Shown: in pieces, positions 26,146-39,416 of the stretch | Layout: every line of letters starts with the position of its first letter | Position numbering within the stretch: the stretch's first letter is position 1 | Source of the DNA: Myotis daubentonii | Lineage: Eukaryota > Chordata > Mammalia > Chiroptera > Vespertilionidae | DNA length: 64,000 nucleotides | Assembly (NCBI RefSeq): GCF_963259705.1 | Contig: NC_081842.1 | Location: 88,900,433-88,964,432 of the forward strand | Direction of reading: 5' to 3' | Notes under the pieces: generated by a model | Database searches by the model: none | What the model was told of the DNA's origin: nothing | Seen by the model: only the letters and a program-made list of their open reading frames with translations | Made by a program: the position numbers and the translations under genes

Positions 26146-28906
26146 GATTAGGCAATTTAGGGTAAGGGCCTTGGGGAGGGAAGATGATAGATAAAGAGAA
26201 AATAAACCAGATGGTCAGGATGTGACCAAGATAGGCTTTGCCACAAGTCAGTCTGGGGCTTGATCCTGTCCAAATGCTGTAGCTGCTCTCCACAGTTCTG
26301 GTTAAGATTTGTTGCGGTACTCAGTTCGCCAAGCAAGAACAAAAAGACTTTCAACTCAGCCCTGAACTTCCAGGCCTGGCCAACAGCAATGTGGAGGACA
26401 ATCCATTAGGTCTCAAAAACCCAGATGTGGCTCACACCCAATCATCCCTTGATGAGTTTCAGTATACTGACCTTCCTACTCTGGGGACCAGTAATGAAGA
26501 CAGTCATCAAGACCCAAGATCCCCACAAGGACTCAAATTCCAGTACTGCAAATCACCAGGAGCCCCTTGTACTACTCCCCACCCACATTCCTTTTCCCTG
26601 ATTCACCTATATAAGCTTTCTTCTAACAAGCTTAAGGGGAAGGTGGATGTTAGGGTTCTTACCATCGCCTTCCCAGATTTTTGGCATCTGATATTATTAA
26701 ATGTATTCCTGATACCATTTGAATTGACCCAGTTCTGAGTTAATTAACAGAAAAGGAGCAAAGGGAAAGCCAGATAATATGAGCATGCCATTCGTGCCAG
26801 AAAGCTGCAGTTTAACTCTGTCCAGTGCTGATTCCTGCAGACCAAGGGGGGAAGGGACTGGACAAAGAAAGAATGGACACATGCCTTGTAAGGTCTGATG
26901 ACCAAGGAAAGGTGATTGCCTGTCAGTCATACCTGGAGCAGGTCATTGGCCAGAATAGGTGTGGCCACTGCAAGGACAGGAAATCTGAGCTACACAAGCT
27001 CCTGAACAAAGGCCACACTTTATGGACAATTCCATTTTGTACTTCAATAATAATCTCCAAATTTACATCAGTATTCATAACATATGATTTCTGATTAGAT
27101 ATGTTGATATAAAACTATTTCTTACCAGCTATGTAACTTTGAGCACATTATAAAGTTTTTAATGATTCCTTCTCTTTTCCTGTAATAAGGCTATGTTAAT
27201 GGTCTTTAGTAATAGGTTGGTTGTGAAAATTAAATGAGTTATATAAAGTAAACTCAGAACAAAGTATCGATTTATTTTAATAAATTGTAGCTATTATTTT
27301 TATTAACAGACCTAACAATCTCTAGATTTAAGATATGCTTAATTTTGCAATGATTTCATGAAAACTCTTTCATTTGACCTTTCTCCTCCAATATTCCAGT
27401 TATCTATATCAACAAATTGCAGTTTTATACTTGTTTTGCTAATACATCTGCCCATTGCAGAGGCCATTACAAATGATCCTGGTGATCAGAACTAATGCAT
27501 GCTGTGTTAGAATACAAAAATAATCACAGAGAATCTAGAATAATTCCCACCAGGTGAGATAATTATACAAAGATGTCACCCTATTTTGAAGAAAAATTAT
27601 TCTAGGTGCTGAGAAATAAAGTGGAATAAGAATAGTATTTTATCTTTTAAGAACTCCCAGGCTATTATACGTCCTAGACAGGATACAGAAGAAAGGGTAA
27701 AGGGCAGGAAACTTGCAGAGATTCCCTGAAATAGTTAGCTAGATCACAAGCACACCAAGGATGCATCCAAATCACTTGGGAAAGTTTGTTAAAATATAGC
27801 TGACAGGACTCCATCTGCTGAGATTCTGTTTCAGTAAGTCTGTGTTTAACAGGCTCTTCTGATGATCCTAAAGCACACTGAGATGTGTGCTCTACTGAAT
27901 AGACTAGCAGAAGGACCAGAAGGAAGACCTAGATGTAGTCCTGTGGACAGTCAGGACTGAAACTCAAATCCCTAGGTGTGAATGGTTGAGGGGAGAGGCT
28001 GTTCTTCTTTCTTTAATTTGCTTGATTACAATATTAGTTTTTATAATCTTACACATATTAACATGTTGGTTAATTGAAGACTATTAAACTTGGTTCGGTT
28101 AAAGTGACTATGAATCTATTCTCTCTCTCTCTTTCTTTCTCTCTCTCTCTTTATCTCTCTCTCATCTATTACCTACCCATATATATGCAATGAAAAGGTA
28201 TTCTCAACATAATAGTCCAGACTGCCTAAAAAAATGACTAGGAAGATGAAAAACAGTAACAATTACCCAAACTAAATGCTTATCTTATTTCCAAAGATAC
28301 TGTTATCTTTCATCATTTGTGCTAATTCTTATGATACTATATAACAATACAAATAAACAGCAATAAAATAAATAAGGAAAAAGTAAAATGAGGAATATCC
28401 ACTTCTGTAGAAACTAAAGTTCTTATATTTCCTTCTTATTTTCTATAATTAAAGGTTGTATTATGATTGACAGTCTTATTTTTTTAATATGCATGAGCTT
28501 TTAAAATTTATAATTAAAATTGTATATATACCCAAGCCTATGCATATGTATACATATAAATCAATATCATATGACATTTTTTTCAAATTTTATCGCTTTC
28601 TACAAAATATTCCAATGATTATGCCCACTGAATAATAAATACAAAGAGGAAGATGTAAAACAAAAGCTGCATTTATTTGGGTCATAAAGAGTACCATATT
28701 TCTTCTAAATAATTTTCTGATAACACAGATTTTCTGTTGTTTTATAATGTTCAGTAGTCTCTCCTTATCGCAGGAAATATATTCCAAGATGCCCATCAGA
28801 TGCCTGAAACTGAGGATAGTACTGAATACTCCATGTACAATTTTTTTCCTATACCTACCCATGATAAAGTTTAATTTATAAATTGGGGGCATTAAACAGT
28901 TAACTA
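26146..28906. other. Intergenic DNA (copy B), no gene
   Basis: Colinear with copy A 14066-19500 minus its AGGF1 and SINE insertions; both empty sites are here (about 27091-27102 and 27575-27590). A CT-rich simple repeat is at 28119-28165. Confidence 0.6.
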
Positions 28907-29174
28907 TCCTATATAATAAAAGGGTAATATGCAAATTGATTGAGTGGGGGGAACGACCAGTTGCTATGATGTGCACTGTCCATCAGGGGACAGACGCTCA
29001 ATGCAGGAGCCAGGCTCATGGCTAGTGAGTGCAGCGATGGTGGCGAGAGCCTTAACCCCCTCTGCAGTAGCGCTAAGGATGTCTGACTGACATCCCCTGA
29101 GGGCTTCTGGACTGTGAAAGGGCACAGGACCTCCCCCACCCCCAGTGCACTAATGTCATGCACCAGGCCTCTAG
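28907..29174 (+). mobile_element. HeliBat Helitron, both ends (copy B)
   Basis: TC start and CTAG end as in 19501-19768, with hairpin GTGCACTAATGTCATGCAC. Confidence 0.93.
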
Positions 29175-29208
29175 TAACTAATAATAAAATAGAACAGTTA
29201 TAACAATA

Positions 29209-29654
29209 CTAGAGGCCCAGTGCACACAATTCGTGCACTCGAAGCGGGGGGTCCTTCATCCCGACCTCTGTCCTCTCACAGTCCAGGAGCCCCAAAGAGG
29301 TAGGTCCTGCCCGCCCAGCCAGGGCTCCACAATGGATCGCCCCAGCTGAGGGAGGACTCATGCTTCCCTCACAGAGGGAGGCCCTGCCCACACATCTCAG
29401 CCTACCGGTCAGTGGCCTGGGCTTCCCTTTTTGGGGCGATTGTGGAGCCCCCCAACTGATCACCCTGCTGGCCAATGGCCTGGGACTCCCTCTGCTGGGA
29501 GATCATGGGGCGATTGCAGGGTCCCCTGACCAATTGCATTGCACCTGCCTTGGCTGGCCTGGCACCAGTGGGTGTCATAGTGTCATCATCTGGATGGTTG
29601 TTCTGCTGTTCAGCCATTTGGTGGATTTGCATTATATGCTTTTATTATTTTAGA
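29209..29654 (-). mobile_element. HeliBat Helitron, reverse (copy B)
   Basis: Counterpart of 19803-20247; CTAG end at the left, TC end (complement GA) at 29653-29654. Confidence 0.92.
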
Positions 29655-29799
29655 TGCTGTAGTAAAAGTTCCGTGAATGTAGTCCCTCTCCAGTAATTTT
29701 TTTGTTTGTTTTTCAGTCCAAACCTATTCCTGGGTCTGTTTAACCAGTGCTTATTGGGCAATAAATTGCTTGCATCACCATTTTTAGGAGATGCTTTGC

Positions 29800-30012
29800 T
29801 GGTATTTTTTAAAAAAATGTGTTTTAATAATGTTATTGATTGATTGATTGGTTGGAGAGGAAGGGAGAGGGAGAGAAACATCAATGTGAGAGAGAAACCT
29901 GCATGGGCTGCCTCCTGCATGCAACCCAATCTGTGAACAATCCCAAAAGTTAGGTATGTGCCTTGCTAGAAATCAAACCTACACTTTTCAACTGAGCCAC
30001 TGGCCAGGGCTA
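29800..30012 (-). mobile_element. Older bat tRNA SINE (copy B)
   Basis: Counterpart of 20655-20864; tRNA head complement ends CCACTGGCCAGGGC. Confidence 0.8.
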
Positions 30013-30985
30013 CAGTTGTATTTCTTATATTTTACTTTCAGAGGGTGAAAAACCATGGATGTTATTTACAGTCATAGAAAACTTTAAAAATATTTTAAAC
30101 AAGAATCCAAAATATTTTGGCATTTGGGCTAAAACAGACATATACTCCTATGACATGCAGAAAAAGAACTCAGTATGAAAACACATAAGAGTGATATTTG
30201 CAGGTTTATCATTGATTATACAACCATATTAGTTTTGTCCTCTTATACCTAAACTATGGTGATAGCATTGCATATTTTTAAATTGAAAGTTTGAAAACCT
30301 GTGGAAGCAAAAAAGCATCATACCCCAAACCAAATTGAATGCTTTCAATCATAAGATATACTCTATTTTATGAGAGGTGGAACTAAATGTAGAATTAGTA
30401 CTTTTTTCTTTACACAAAAAAGAAAAAAAGAAAATTGCAAAGGGCTGATAGATTTGTGGCTCATCTCTTAATATATAGAAAAATTAATTTTTTACATTTT
30501 CAAAATATTGCAAGTCCCCTTCATAATGCTGCCTATGAATTTAAAAAACCATGAAAATAGATAATTGAGACTAAGCTGCCAGAGTTTAAGGAAAAGGGTG
30601 CATGGGATGAGATGTGCTAGTTCTCCTTTCCTCCTCTTTCGCAAACACTGGAAAGGTAGAGATTTGTTGGGGAAATTTGGACCTTAGCCTGGACTTGGCA
30701 AAAAAAGTTCAAATTTGATATTTTTCCCCAAAGGTTGGCACAAGAAGCTTTGCTGGACCATGTGGGACGAACTTGTGGAGCAGGACAAAGCATGGTTAGC
30801 TCCCCTTGACCATGTGCTTCACCAATGGTCCCTTTCAAGAGGTTTAGAAAGTGTATATTGGTGATAGTAAAACTATGATTAAAAAATCTTTTGAGAAAGC
30901 AGTGTGGAATATTAAATTAAAAGAGAAAAGCTCAGATAGTGAAATGTTTTGAAAATAGTAAAAGATGCAATGCTATTTTATTTGC
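30013..30985. other. Intergenic DNA (copy B), no gene
   Basis: Nearly identical to 20865-21838. No gene seen. Confidence 0.5.
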
Positions 30986-30987
30986 TC

Positions 30988-31163
30988 AATAGAGGCCTGA
31001 TGCACAAAATACGTAGAAGAGTAGGCCTTCCTTCCCCTGGCTGCCTGCACTGGCTTCCCTCTGGCACCAGTGGCCTGGGGTTCCCTTGCACAGGGAGGCT
31101 CCACCCACTGCCGCAGCCTGGCAATGTAGCTAGCTGGCTACATGAATCTGTCCCAACTATTAC
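30988..31163 (-). mobile_element. Decayed HeliBat 3' fragment (copy B)
   Basis: Counterpart of 21840-22010; CTAG lost, hairpin weak. Confidence 0.6.
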
Positions 31164-31232
31164 TCCTGTTTTTTAAGGTTTGGAGAAATCTTTACATTGG
31201 ATCGGGAAATGTAAGAGACATCTATTTAAATT

Positions 31233-31699
31233 CTTTAGGACCTTAAAATAGGCATAGAATAGTGGAAGTGAAAAAACATTTTATTAGGAGTCAAAATTCC
31301 TAGCTTCTCATCAAAATAGTTAATGTCCAGTCAACTCTTCTGAACCATGAGAAAAGCCTGGTGTTTCTTTAATTACACTAATACCTCTCTAAGAATGATT
31401 TCCCCTTAGCTATTCAGGTTTACCTTATTGTTTTCTGATTTTCTTCTGTATACCTTTTCTCAACTATGAGAATATTTATTGGAGAGCAAATAAATTTATA
31501 GACATGACTCATTAGTTGCAATCAAAAAGATATATATATATACCTAGGAATTAAAAAAAAATAACAGCAAAGCTAAGTAATGATTAGAATTTAAAGATTT
31601 TTCAGTGAACAATCTTAAAATTAATAAAGGATGCTGAAAAAATGTAAACATGATTTTGCAATCCCATGGCTATTTTGAGGGAAGCAGGTAAGACATGTA
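31233..31699. other. Unique right flank of the duplication
   Basis: About 470 AT-rich bases with no gene. This is the original continuation of the duplicated block after TATTTAAATT. Confidence 0.6.
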
Positions 31700-31711
31700 A
31701 GAGAGACTGGC
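31700..31711. repeat. TSD of the inverted L1, left
   Basis: AGAGAGACTGGC, repeated at 33892-33903 next to a GA-expanded tail. Confidence 0.8.
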
Positions 31712-31865
31712 AGGCGCTGAGCATGTGTTCATATGTCTCTTGGCCTTCTGCATGTCTACTTTTGAAAAGTGTCTATTTAGGTCCTGTGCCCATTTTTTGA
31801 TTGGATTGTTTATCTTCTTTTTGTTAAGTTGTATGAGTTCTTTATAAAGTTTGGAGATTAAACCC

Positions 31866-32577
31866 TTATCGGATGTACCATTGGCAAATATGTTCTCCCA
31901 AGCAGTGGGCTCTCTTATTGTTTTGTTGATGGTTTCTTTTTCTGTACAGAAGTTTGTTTGTTTTTTTGTTTTTAATGTAGTCCCATTTGTTTATTTTCTT
32001 CTTAGTTTCCATTGTTCTAGGAGATGTATTGGTAAAGATACTGCCACAATTTATGTCTGATATTTTGCTGCTTATGGATTCTTCTAAGATTTTTTTTATG
32101 GTTTCCTGTCTTAAGTTTAAGTCCTTTATGCATTTTGAGTTTATTTTTGTGTATGGTGCAAATTGGTGATCTAGTTTCATTTTTTTGCATGTATCTGACC
32201 AAATTTCCCAGCACCATTTATTTAAGAGATTATCTTGACTCCATTGTATGCTCTTGCCTTCTTTGTGAAATATTAATTGAGCATAATGGCTTGGGTCGAT
32301 TTCTGGGTTCTCTGTTCTGTTCCATTGGTCTACACGTCTGTTCTTGTGCCAGTACCAGGCAGTTTTGAGGACAGTGGCTTTGTAATATAGCTTCATATCT
32401 GGTATTGGGATCCCTCCAACTTTGTTCTTCTTTCTCAGGATTGTTGTGGCTGTTCGGGGCCTTTTTTTTATTCCATATAAATTTTTGGAGAGTTTGTTCT
32501 AGGTCTGTGAAATATGCTGTTGGTTTTTTAATGGGGATTGCATTAAATCTATAGATTGCTTTGGATAGTATGGACAT
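31866..32577 (-). pseudogene. L1 ORF2 C-terminal remnant in the inverted half
   Basis: Minus-strand frames spell L1 ORF2 pieces ([59 protein letters not shown]) with shifts between overlapping frames. It matches the same domain in the young L1 at 347-4169 and is broken several times, so it is older. Confidence 0.88.
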
Positions 32578-32887
32578 TTAATGACATTGATTCTATCAAT
32601 CTATGAACATGATATATTATTCCACTTGTTTATACCTTCCTCTATCTCTTTTTTCAATGTCCTATAGTTTTCGGAGTACAGGTCTTTTCCCTCCTTAATT
32701 AAGTTTATTCCTAGATATCTTAAATTTTTTGTCGCAATGGTAAATTTTTTTTTTTTAGTTTCTCTTTCTGTGAATTCATTATTGGTGTATAAAAAAGTCA
32801 TAGATTTCTGGGTGCAGATGAGTGGATTAAGAAACTGTGGTACATCTGCACAATGGAACAATATACTGCGGTAAAAAATAAAAAGAA

Positions 32888-32893
32888 CTCTTA
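32888..32893. repeat. 6-bp TSD of the solo LTR, left
   Basis: CTCTTA, repeated at 33489-33494. Confidence 0.85.
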
Positions 32894-33488
32894 TGCCGGA
32901 AGCCGGTCCATCCTTGCTGCTTGACACAGTCGCTGCAGGAAAGAAACATCTGCACAGCATATGTTTCAAGGGACCTGGCGTATATAGTATACTGTTCTTA
33001 ATATGTTTGCTCCCCTTAGCGCTGTGTGTTTTAACCAAGGTCACCTCTCCGAGAAAGGTTGTTTCCCCAGGTAGGAATTTTTCCCTGAAGTCAGGGAGGG
33101 GATGCCTCTCCTAGAAAGGTTGTTTCCCCAGGTAGGAATTTTTCCCTGAAGTCAGGGAGGGGATGAAACTCCTTAACTAAGTGCCAGGCGGGTAGTTAAT
33201 CACTACAAACAATCATGCTTAAGCTACGTAATCTTTACTCCCTGAAATGGAGATAAGAAACGCCCTAACCTTTGTAATAGAAATTGACAGGATTAAAATC
33301 AACTGGGATAAATACGGATGTAACAAGACAATAAACAGCAGAACCTCTCTGGAGATCGAGACCAGAACTTGGCTGGAAATCCTGGCTAGGCTGCCGATCA
33401 ACTGAACGCTGTCTCTGTGTCATTCCTTCTTTGCCGACTCCGTCTACGCCTTTGGGAACCCCTGGACCTGCTGGGGTTGGACCCGGCA
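32894..33488 (+). mobile_element. Solo ERV LTR, 595 bp, same family as in the duplication
   Basis: TGCCGGAAGCC... to ...GGACCCGGCA with 6-bp TSD, inserted in L1 ORF2 at codons that continue on both sides. It shares long stretches with the LTRs at 10873 and 23011: CATCCTTGCTGCTTGACACAG, AAGAAACATCTGCACAGCAT and the region ending GGGTTGGACCC. The TATA-like segment reads GGATAAATACGG and an AATAAA follows at about 33331. A roughly 60-bp GGTTGTTTCCCCAGG-containing unit is tandemly doubled at 33055-33165. No internal viral genes are present. Confidence 0.92.
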
Positions 33489-33891
33489 CTCTTACCATTT
33501 GCAACAGCATAGGTGGAGCTGGAGAGCATTTTGCTAAGTCAAATAAGCCAGTCAGAGAAAGATAAATACTGTATCACAAGATCTCACTGATTTGTGGAAT
33601 ATACTGTAATAAACAACATAAACTGATTAACTAAAATAGATCCAGACACATAAATGCATCAAACAGACCATCGAGTCTTGGAGGGAAGGCAGCAAAGGGT
33701 GGGAGGTGGTGGATAAGGGATCAACCAAAGGACTTGTATGCATGCATATAAACATAACCAAAGGACACAGACAGTAAGGGGGTGGAAACATGTGCTGGGG
33801 GGAGGGAAGTGGCCTGAGAGGGGTCAATGGGGGTAAAAGGAGACATATGTAATACTTTCAACATAAATAATTTAAATTAAGAGAGAGAGAG

Positions 33892-33903
33892 AGAGAGACT
33901 GGC
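33892..33903. repeat. TSD of the inverted L1, right
   Basis: AGAGAGACTGGC, preceded by a (GA)n run at 33881-33899. Confidence 0.8.
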
Positions 33904-36472
33904 TGAGCCAGACTCAACTTCTCAAATATTTGGTGTATGTTGTCATTATAGGGGGAACATTAAATGGAAAAACAGTTTTGAAAGTATATATGCAATCATT
34001 TCAATCTGATTGGCTTCAATGAAGATTGCTCAGAGATTTTGCCCTTTGAAGCACCCAAATTATTGTATGGCCCCTGCGATGATTTTTGGAGACTGGGAGT
34101 AGGCAAAAATCCCAGGTCATACCATTGGGAAATCAATGAAAATGTTGCAGATTTCTTATCTCTATCTCTATCTCTATCTCTATCTCTATCTCTATCTCTA
34201 TCTCTATCTCTATCTCTATATCATCTCTATCTCTGACTCTCTCTCAACTTCACTCTCTGACTTACTCTCAATATATAATCTGTTACATAAACCTTAATAA
34301 TTCAATTATCAGCAGCATGGCTAAAAATTTTATAAAAATCCCATAGAAAATTTAAAAGATAAGTTTTCAGTAAAAAAAATTTCATTATTATAAAGTAAAG
34401 CTTTATTGATTTATTTACTTATAACCTATGTATTCCTCAAGGAATGGAAATATCTAATTTAAGATGTATTGATTATCCCTTTATTTAGTGTGCTATATTT
34501 ATTGTTTTATTTTCACTGAAATTTTTGGAATTATAGTTTTCTAATAACTTCAATTGTCATATTTCTAGTTTTATTTTTTTAAAAGATCTGAATTATTTTA
34601 ATTGTGTGAGAATTTTAAAAATCTATCCAAAGTCAGAAATAAAATATTGCATCTGGCAATGTCTCTTCCAAATTATCTGACACATTGAGGACTGTGAAGT
34701 AGCATCACTTATTAGACCTAAACATAGAAATTTCAAGGTAAGAGTTGTATTTCTTGAGAAGAAGAAAATATGTGATGTGTTTTGGCATGTGACAGACTTC
34801 TCATTCCCAATGTGAAGCGTGTTTGGAGAGGTCCTTTGCCGTCAGCGAGCAGCCCAGCACTGTGGAGAAAAGCACTGGAGTAAGAGACAGAAGCCAGTAA
34901 AGCACCCACTACGATAACTCAGAAATATGGGTCCTTTGGCTTCAATTCCCACTGCTACTTCTTTATCTTAGAACTTAACTTCTCTTTCTGAGTTATTGTT
35001 TGGCAATTGGGTCCTGTACTTCAGGTCTCTTCCTTCTCCAATCAGCTCTTTTCTTTTCTTTTTTTTATCATGAAATATCAAATTAGTCATTCAAATCTCC
35101 TACTTAAAACCATGTAAAAGTTTTCTATAATTAGAGAAGAATGTTCAAATTGCTTAGTAAGAGATATAAAGGTCCTCAAAGATTTGGATTCTGCTTAAGT
35201 TCTGGCCTCATTCCCTGTTATAGGTGATGGTCAACCCCAACTTCCCTTCAACATAGTTGTAATATAAAATTACTTACAGTTCTCTGAGCACAAAATACTT
35301 TATCATAGTCTTAGTCCTTACAAGTGTTGTCTTTTTTATTACAATACCAACTCCTTTTTTTTCCCTGCCTGGAACCTCTTAGTCATTTTTTATTTATTTG
35401 AAAACTTTACTAAGCCCCATAGATAATTTATTGAGTCTTTTTATTCTGTCCCATGACCATAACTGAACTCATCATTTGGTGTTGAAGATTTTCCTAAACT
35501 GAGCAGCACAGATTTGGTGTGCCAAGAATGGGTTTATAACTCCTAAACCTACTTTTGCTTACCCCTGTTTTTAAATGTGTGGGTTCATAATGATACTAAA
35601 ATATTAGCTAATAGCTCATTATTAGACACTGTCAATGAACTAATCCATTAATTTGAAACTTGTACAAAAAATAAATCAAACATATATCAACTGTTGCTAA
35701 CATCATAAAAATAGAGACAACAAAATGTTACATATCTCTGTGTGAGAGAAGATGACACTACTTTCGAAGTAGCTTTGTCAAAATGAAGAAAATAAAAACT
35801 GAATGTGAATGTGATGCAATCAGCAAAATCCAGGCTGTGGGCAATTTCAAAGGACAACTATTCTGTTTCTTCAACAACAATATTTCAGGCTGACAGAATC
35901 CTCAGTTTGGCAAGAGAGAAGGTCACTTTCTCGCAGCAACCCGAAAGGCGTCTGACGATTCCTGACTCGTTTATTATGACATTTATTGAAGATGCTCTAT
36001 TTTAAATCTTGGAATTTTCCCAATGTTACTTTCCAATTTGTCATAATATTCAACTACCTGTAGACACCATATTTAAGTATTACTCACTGGTGACACATAT
36101 TTTTAAAATTTGAAATTTAGTTATTTACTTTTCTTAATTTGTTCAGAATTGATTTCTCTTGTGTATCAGAAGAATTTTTCATCGTCAGTTTTAATATCTA
36201 TGAAAGTGTTTTGCAAAAGGATAGGGAAAATAACTTATGCTAGAAACATAATATAGTTCAATTAATAGAAAACAAAACTTCTGATAACATCCTCAGAATA
36301 TATATGGTGTTCTAGGTAAAATATAATTAATCAAAATAGGTTACAGAAGCAGAGGAATAACATTTTAATTCTAAAAAATGTTATTTTTAGCAAGGCTGGT
36401 ATACAAATTTCTTTAGATGCTTCATGGTGACCTAAATATTTGAAACATATACTAGTATTAATGTGTATAGAA
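33904..36472. other. Intergenic DNA, no gene; L2-like remnant near 35060-35400
   Basis: AT-rich unique DNA. At about 35060-35400 the wording (CTTAAAACCATGTAAAAG..., TTCTGGCCTCATTCCC, CCCTGCCTGGAACCTC) resembles an ancient L2 fragment. The frame at 35805-36005 shows no domain. Confidence 0.5.
34157..34226. repeat. (TCTCTA)n microsatellite
   Basis: Hexamer TATCTC repeated about 11 times, nearly perfect. Confidence 0.95.
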
Positions 36473-36780
36473 TCTATACTAATAAAAGGGTAATATGCTA
36501 ATTAGACCAGACATCTTCTGGAGTCCTTCCGAACAAAGCCAGGGCAGCTGCTGCTGCGAGGGCCTGGCCAAGGCTCAGGCAGCTGCAGCGGCAGCAGCGG
36601 CAGCAGCGTGATCAGGGCCTCGCCTTCCCCTGATTGGCCAAGTGGCCTCCCACAGAGGGAGGCCAGGCTGTGGCTAAGCCATCAGTAGGACATCCTGGGA
36701 AGGCTCCTGGACTGTGAGAGGGGGCAGGCCGGGCTGAGGGACCCCTCCAGTGCACAAATGTTCATGCACCGGGCCTCTAG
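36473..36780 (+). mobile_element. HeliBat Helitron, both ends
   Basis: TCTATACTAATAAAAGGG start; GTGCACAAATGTTCATGCAC hairpin then GGGCCTCTAG end. The interior has an impure GCAGCGGCA trinucleotide run (36570-36610). Confidence 0.93.
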
Positions 36781-38721
36781 TATCTATATATCTGTGTACT
36801 TGAATACAGATATATAGATATGCAGATATGCAGATATATATACAAATATTCACATACTTATTTCTAACATGCATATATATAGTTAGACATATACATGTCT
36901 AAATATATTTAGCCATAGGCACACACATATTTTGAGTCTGAAGAATAGAAAAGTTTTCAATGTCAGTAACTTCTTCACTGACAAGTTCTCTGGTTAGCAG
37001 AAGTCTTATTCAACTTCAGGAATAATTGAGAACCTCATTGTGCAAAATTTCTAGATTCCCCCAGGACATTCTTTATAGCATATCCAATCTTCAGTGTGAA
37101 TTGCTCAAGTAACTCTAGAAATATGGCGGCTGGCCCCTGAAAAGTGTATATAACCTGACCATAAAAAGTTCATATTCTTTTGTGTCTGTTATAACAATAT
37201 AAACTTTCCAGGGTTGTAATAAAAAAAGAAAAATTAGAACATGCTGTATGGCCAGTCTGAGCAGAATCTACATCCCAAGAGACAGAACCCTCTTAGAAAA
37301 TCAGAGTAAGGCAATCACTGACTGCTTTTCTTCAAACTGGCTGTGTTCTGCTGCTTCCTGACTCTTCAACCACATCTTTATTAATCCAAAGTTTACCTTT
37401 TCTTTACTGTTATTGCTCTTAGAAAACCAATTTCTTTGGCTTTTTATTTCCTATTCTTGAGCATTCTCCCCAATAATTTGTCATTACTTATGAGCTTCAA
37501 GATTATAAAAATGAGCAAGAACAGACATGATTACATTATTCATGTATCTTAAGGTCTAGTAGGGGATATGGTATTAAAAAATGAATATAAATTATTAATA
37601 TAATTGGTAAGATGGAAGTTACCTGGTGTTATCAGTATATAAGAGAATAATTTATATAGTATATGAGGCTTTCCCGAGGAAGTGATACTGAGCTGAGATA
37701 AGAATGATTACTAAAAGGTAGGTAAACCAGGAGGAAACAATATGTATGAAGACCCTTTGATGGAGAAAGTATTTTGAGAAGTTTTGGGAAATCAAGCTGG
37801 GAAGATAGGTAAAGTCTATCTTACCAGGTGCTCTGAACATCACAATAGTTGAGGCTGGCATTTATTTTGCTGACCACTCTCTGAATTCCTTTGTAATTTA
37901 AATTTCTCCAGTGAAAGTCTTTGATGGGATGCTGATACTATTCTTTCCTTACAGAAAACAAAGGTTCTGAGCATTTCATTCCCCCACCCTCTGACACTAG
38001 TTAACTGGATGCTTCCATGTGAGACTTTGCATTTGAAGTCACTAAAACTGAGCTGTCAGGATAGCTAAAGCCATAGCAGAGTTACAAGAGTAATGATCAT
38101 CACACAAACATATGAGCTTGTGGTGGTGTGGCAGGGGAGGCATGTGTAAGGATTCCTCAGTGGTGCCTTAACCATACTGTCCTTATGGTATGACCTTGAA
38201 TAGATTCTCTGCTGCCTAACCTTCTGCATTAGTTTGCAGTTAGAATGCTGGAGACCGTGAGAACTGTGGTGTAAGTTATAGTCAAGTCTGAGTCTGAAGG
38301 TAGGAGAAGAGGGATGTCTAAACTCAAGGACAGGCAGGGAGAGTGAATTCTGCCTTAATCAGTATTTTTTGTTCTGTTCAGGCCTTCAGTAGATTGGATG
38401 AGGCCCGTCCACAATGGGGAGAGTAATCTGCTTTACTCAGATTGCTGATCCAGATGTTAATCTCATCCAGAAACACACTCACAGCCACATCATGACTAAT
38501 ATTTAACCAAATATTTAACCTGGACAACCATGACCTGGGTAAGCTGACACATAAAATTAATCATCAAACTCCTCTTTTATTTTTTCCCTTGGGAAATAAA
38601 AATGTTTTGTCAATCTAATAAGCTACTTGATGTCTTTACATAAAAGAAAACATACATATATTTTTTAGATTATCAGAGTCATGTACTTGTTATTATTTAT
38701 CTTAAGGTTAATATACATATA
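36781..38721. other. Intergenic DNA, no gene
   Basis: AT-rich DNA with TA/GATA-like simple repeats at 36785-36850. At about 38375-38575 is an old roughly 200-bp interspersed repeat (GGATGAGGCCC..., TTACTCAGATTGCTGATCCAG, ACACATAAAATTAATCATCA). The same repeat appears in reverse at 40735-40945. Confidence 0.6.
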
Positions 38722-39410
38722 CTAGAGGCCTGGTGCAAGAAATTTGTGCACTGGGGGGTGGGTTCCCTCATCCCAGCCTGCCCCTCTCACAGTCTGGGAG
38801 CCCTCAGTGGATGTCCTACTGACGGCCACAGTCTGGCAGCAGAGGCTCGGAGCAGGCGACCTGTGTGAGTGTGTGTGTGAGTGTGTGTGTGTGAGTGTGT
38901 GTGTCTGCTGGGGGCCTGCCCCCAGCCACACCATGGAGGCTTGGAGCAGGCACCCCTCTGTGTTGATCTCTCAGGCTCTGGCCTCCACTGTGTGTTGTAC
39001 TCTCCCATGAGCTGTGGCCAGGGTGGGGTGCTGCCTGCAGGCTGTGCTTTCCTGCTCATGGATCACTGGATCACTGCAGAGACCTGGGGAAGGCCCTGCT
39101 GGGTGCTGCCTGTGGGGAACTTTCCTGCTCTGGGATCACCATGCGGTCCCAGCTGACAGCAGGGCTTAGGCAGAACACGGGGGTCCCGGCTGGGGGTGCG
39201 GCTTAAGTGACGCGATGGCGCCGCCGAAGCCCGGCCGCCCAGGGCCGCACATGGGGCCCGGATGGCGTCTGGCGCTGGCCAGCCCTGCCTGCAGTGTGCT
39301 AATTAGCCACCATCTTTGATGATGGCTAATTTGCATATGGCATTGATTAGCCAATGGGAAGCATAGTGAAGGTATGTTCAATTACCCTTTTTGTCTTTTA
39401 TTAGATAGGA
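38722..39410 (-). mobile_element. HeliBat Helitron, reverse, 689 bp
   Basis: Left end CTAGAGGCCTGGTGCA with hairpin, right end TTATTAGATAGGA (complement of TCCTATCTAATAA). It contains a GT-rich run (38867-38903) and a GC-rich half. The 5' part shares TGATTAGCCAATGGGAAGC with the Helitron at 41769-44152, so they belong to one subfamily. Confidence 0.92.
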
Positions 39411-39416
39411 TTATAA

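Larger units (their letters stand above)
31712..33891. mobile_element. Twin-primed (5'-inverted) LINE-1 fragment
   Basis: 31717-32810 is L1 ORF2 in minus orientation, matching the L1 at about 890-1965; 32811-33880 is L1 in plus orientation, matching the end of ORF2 and the 3' UTR. About 350 bp of L1 are missing between the halves. TSD AGAGAGACTGGC at both ends makes it one insertion with the 5' inversion typical of twin priming. A solo LTR (32894-33488) later split the plus-oriented half. Confidence 0.88.
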
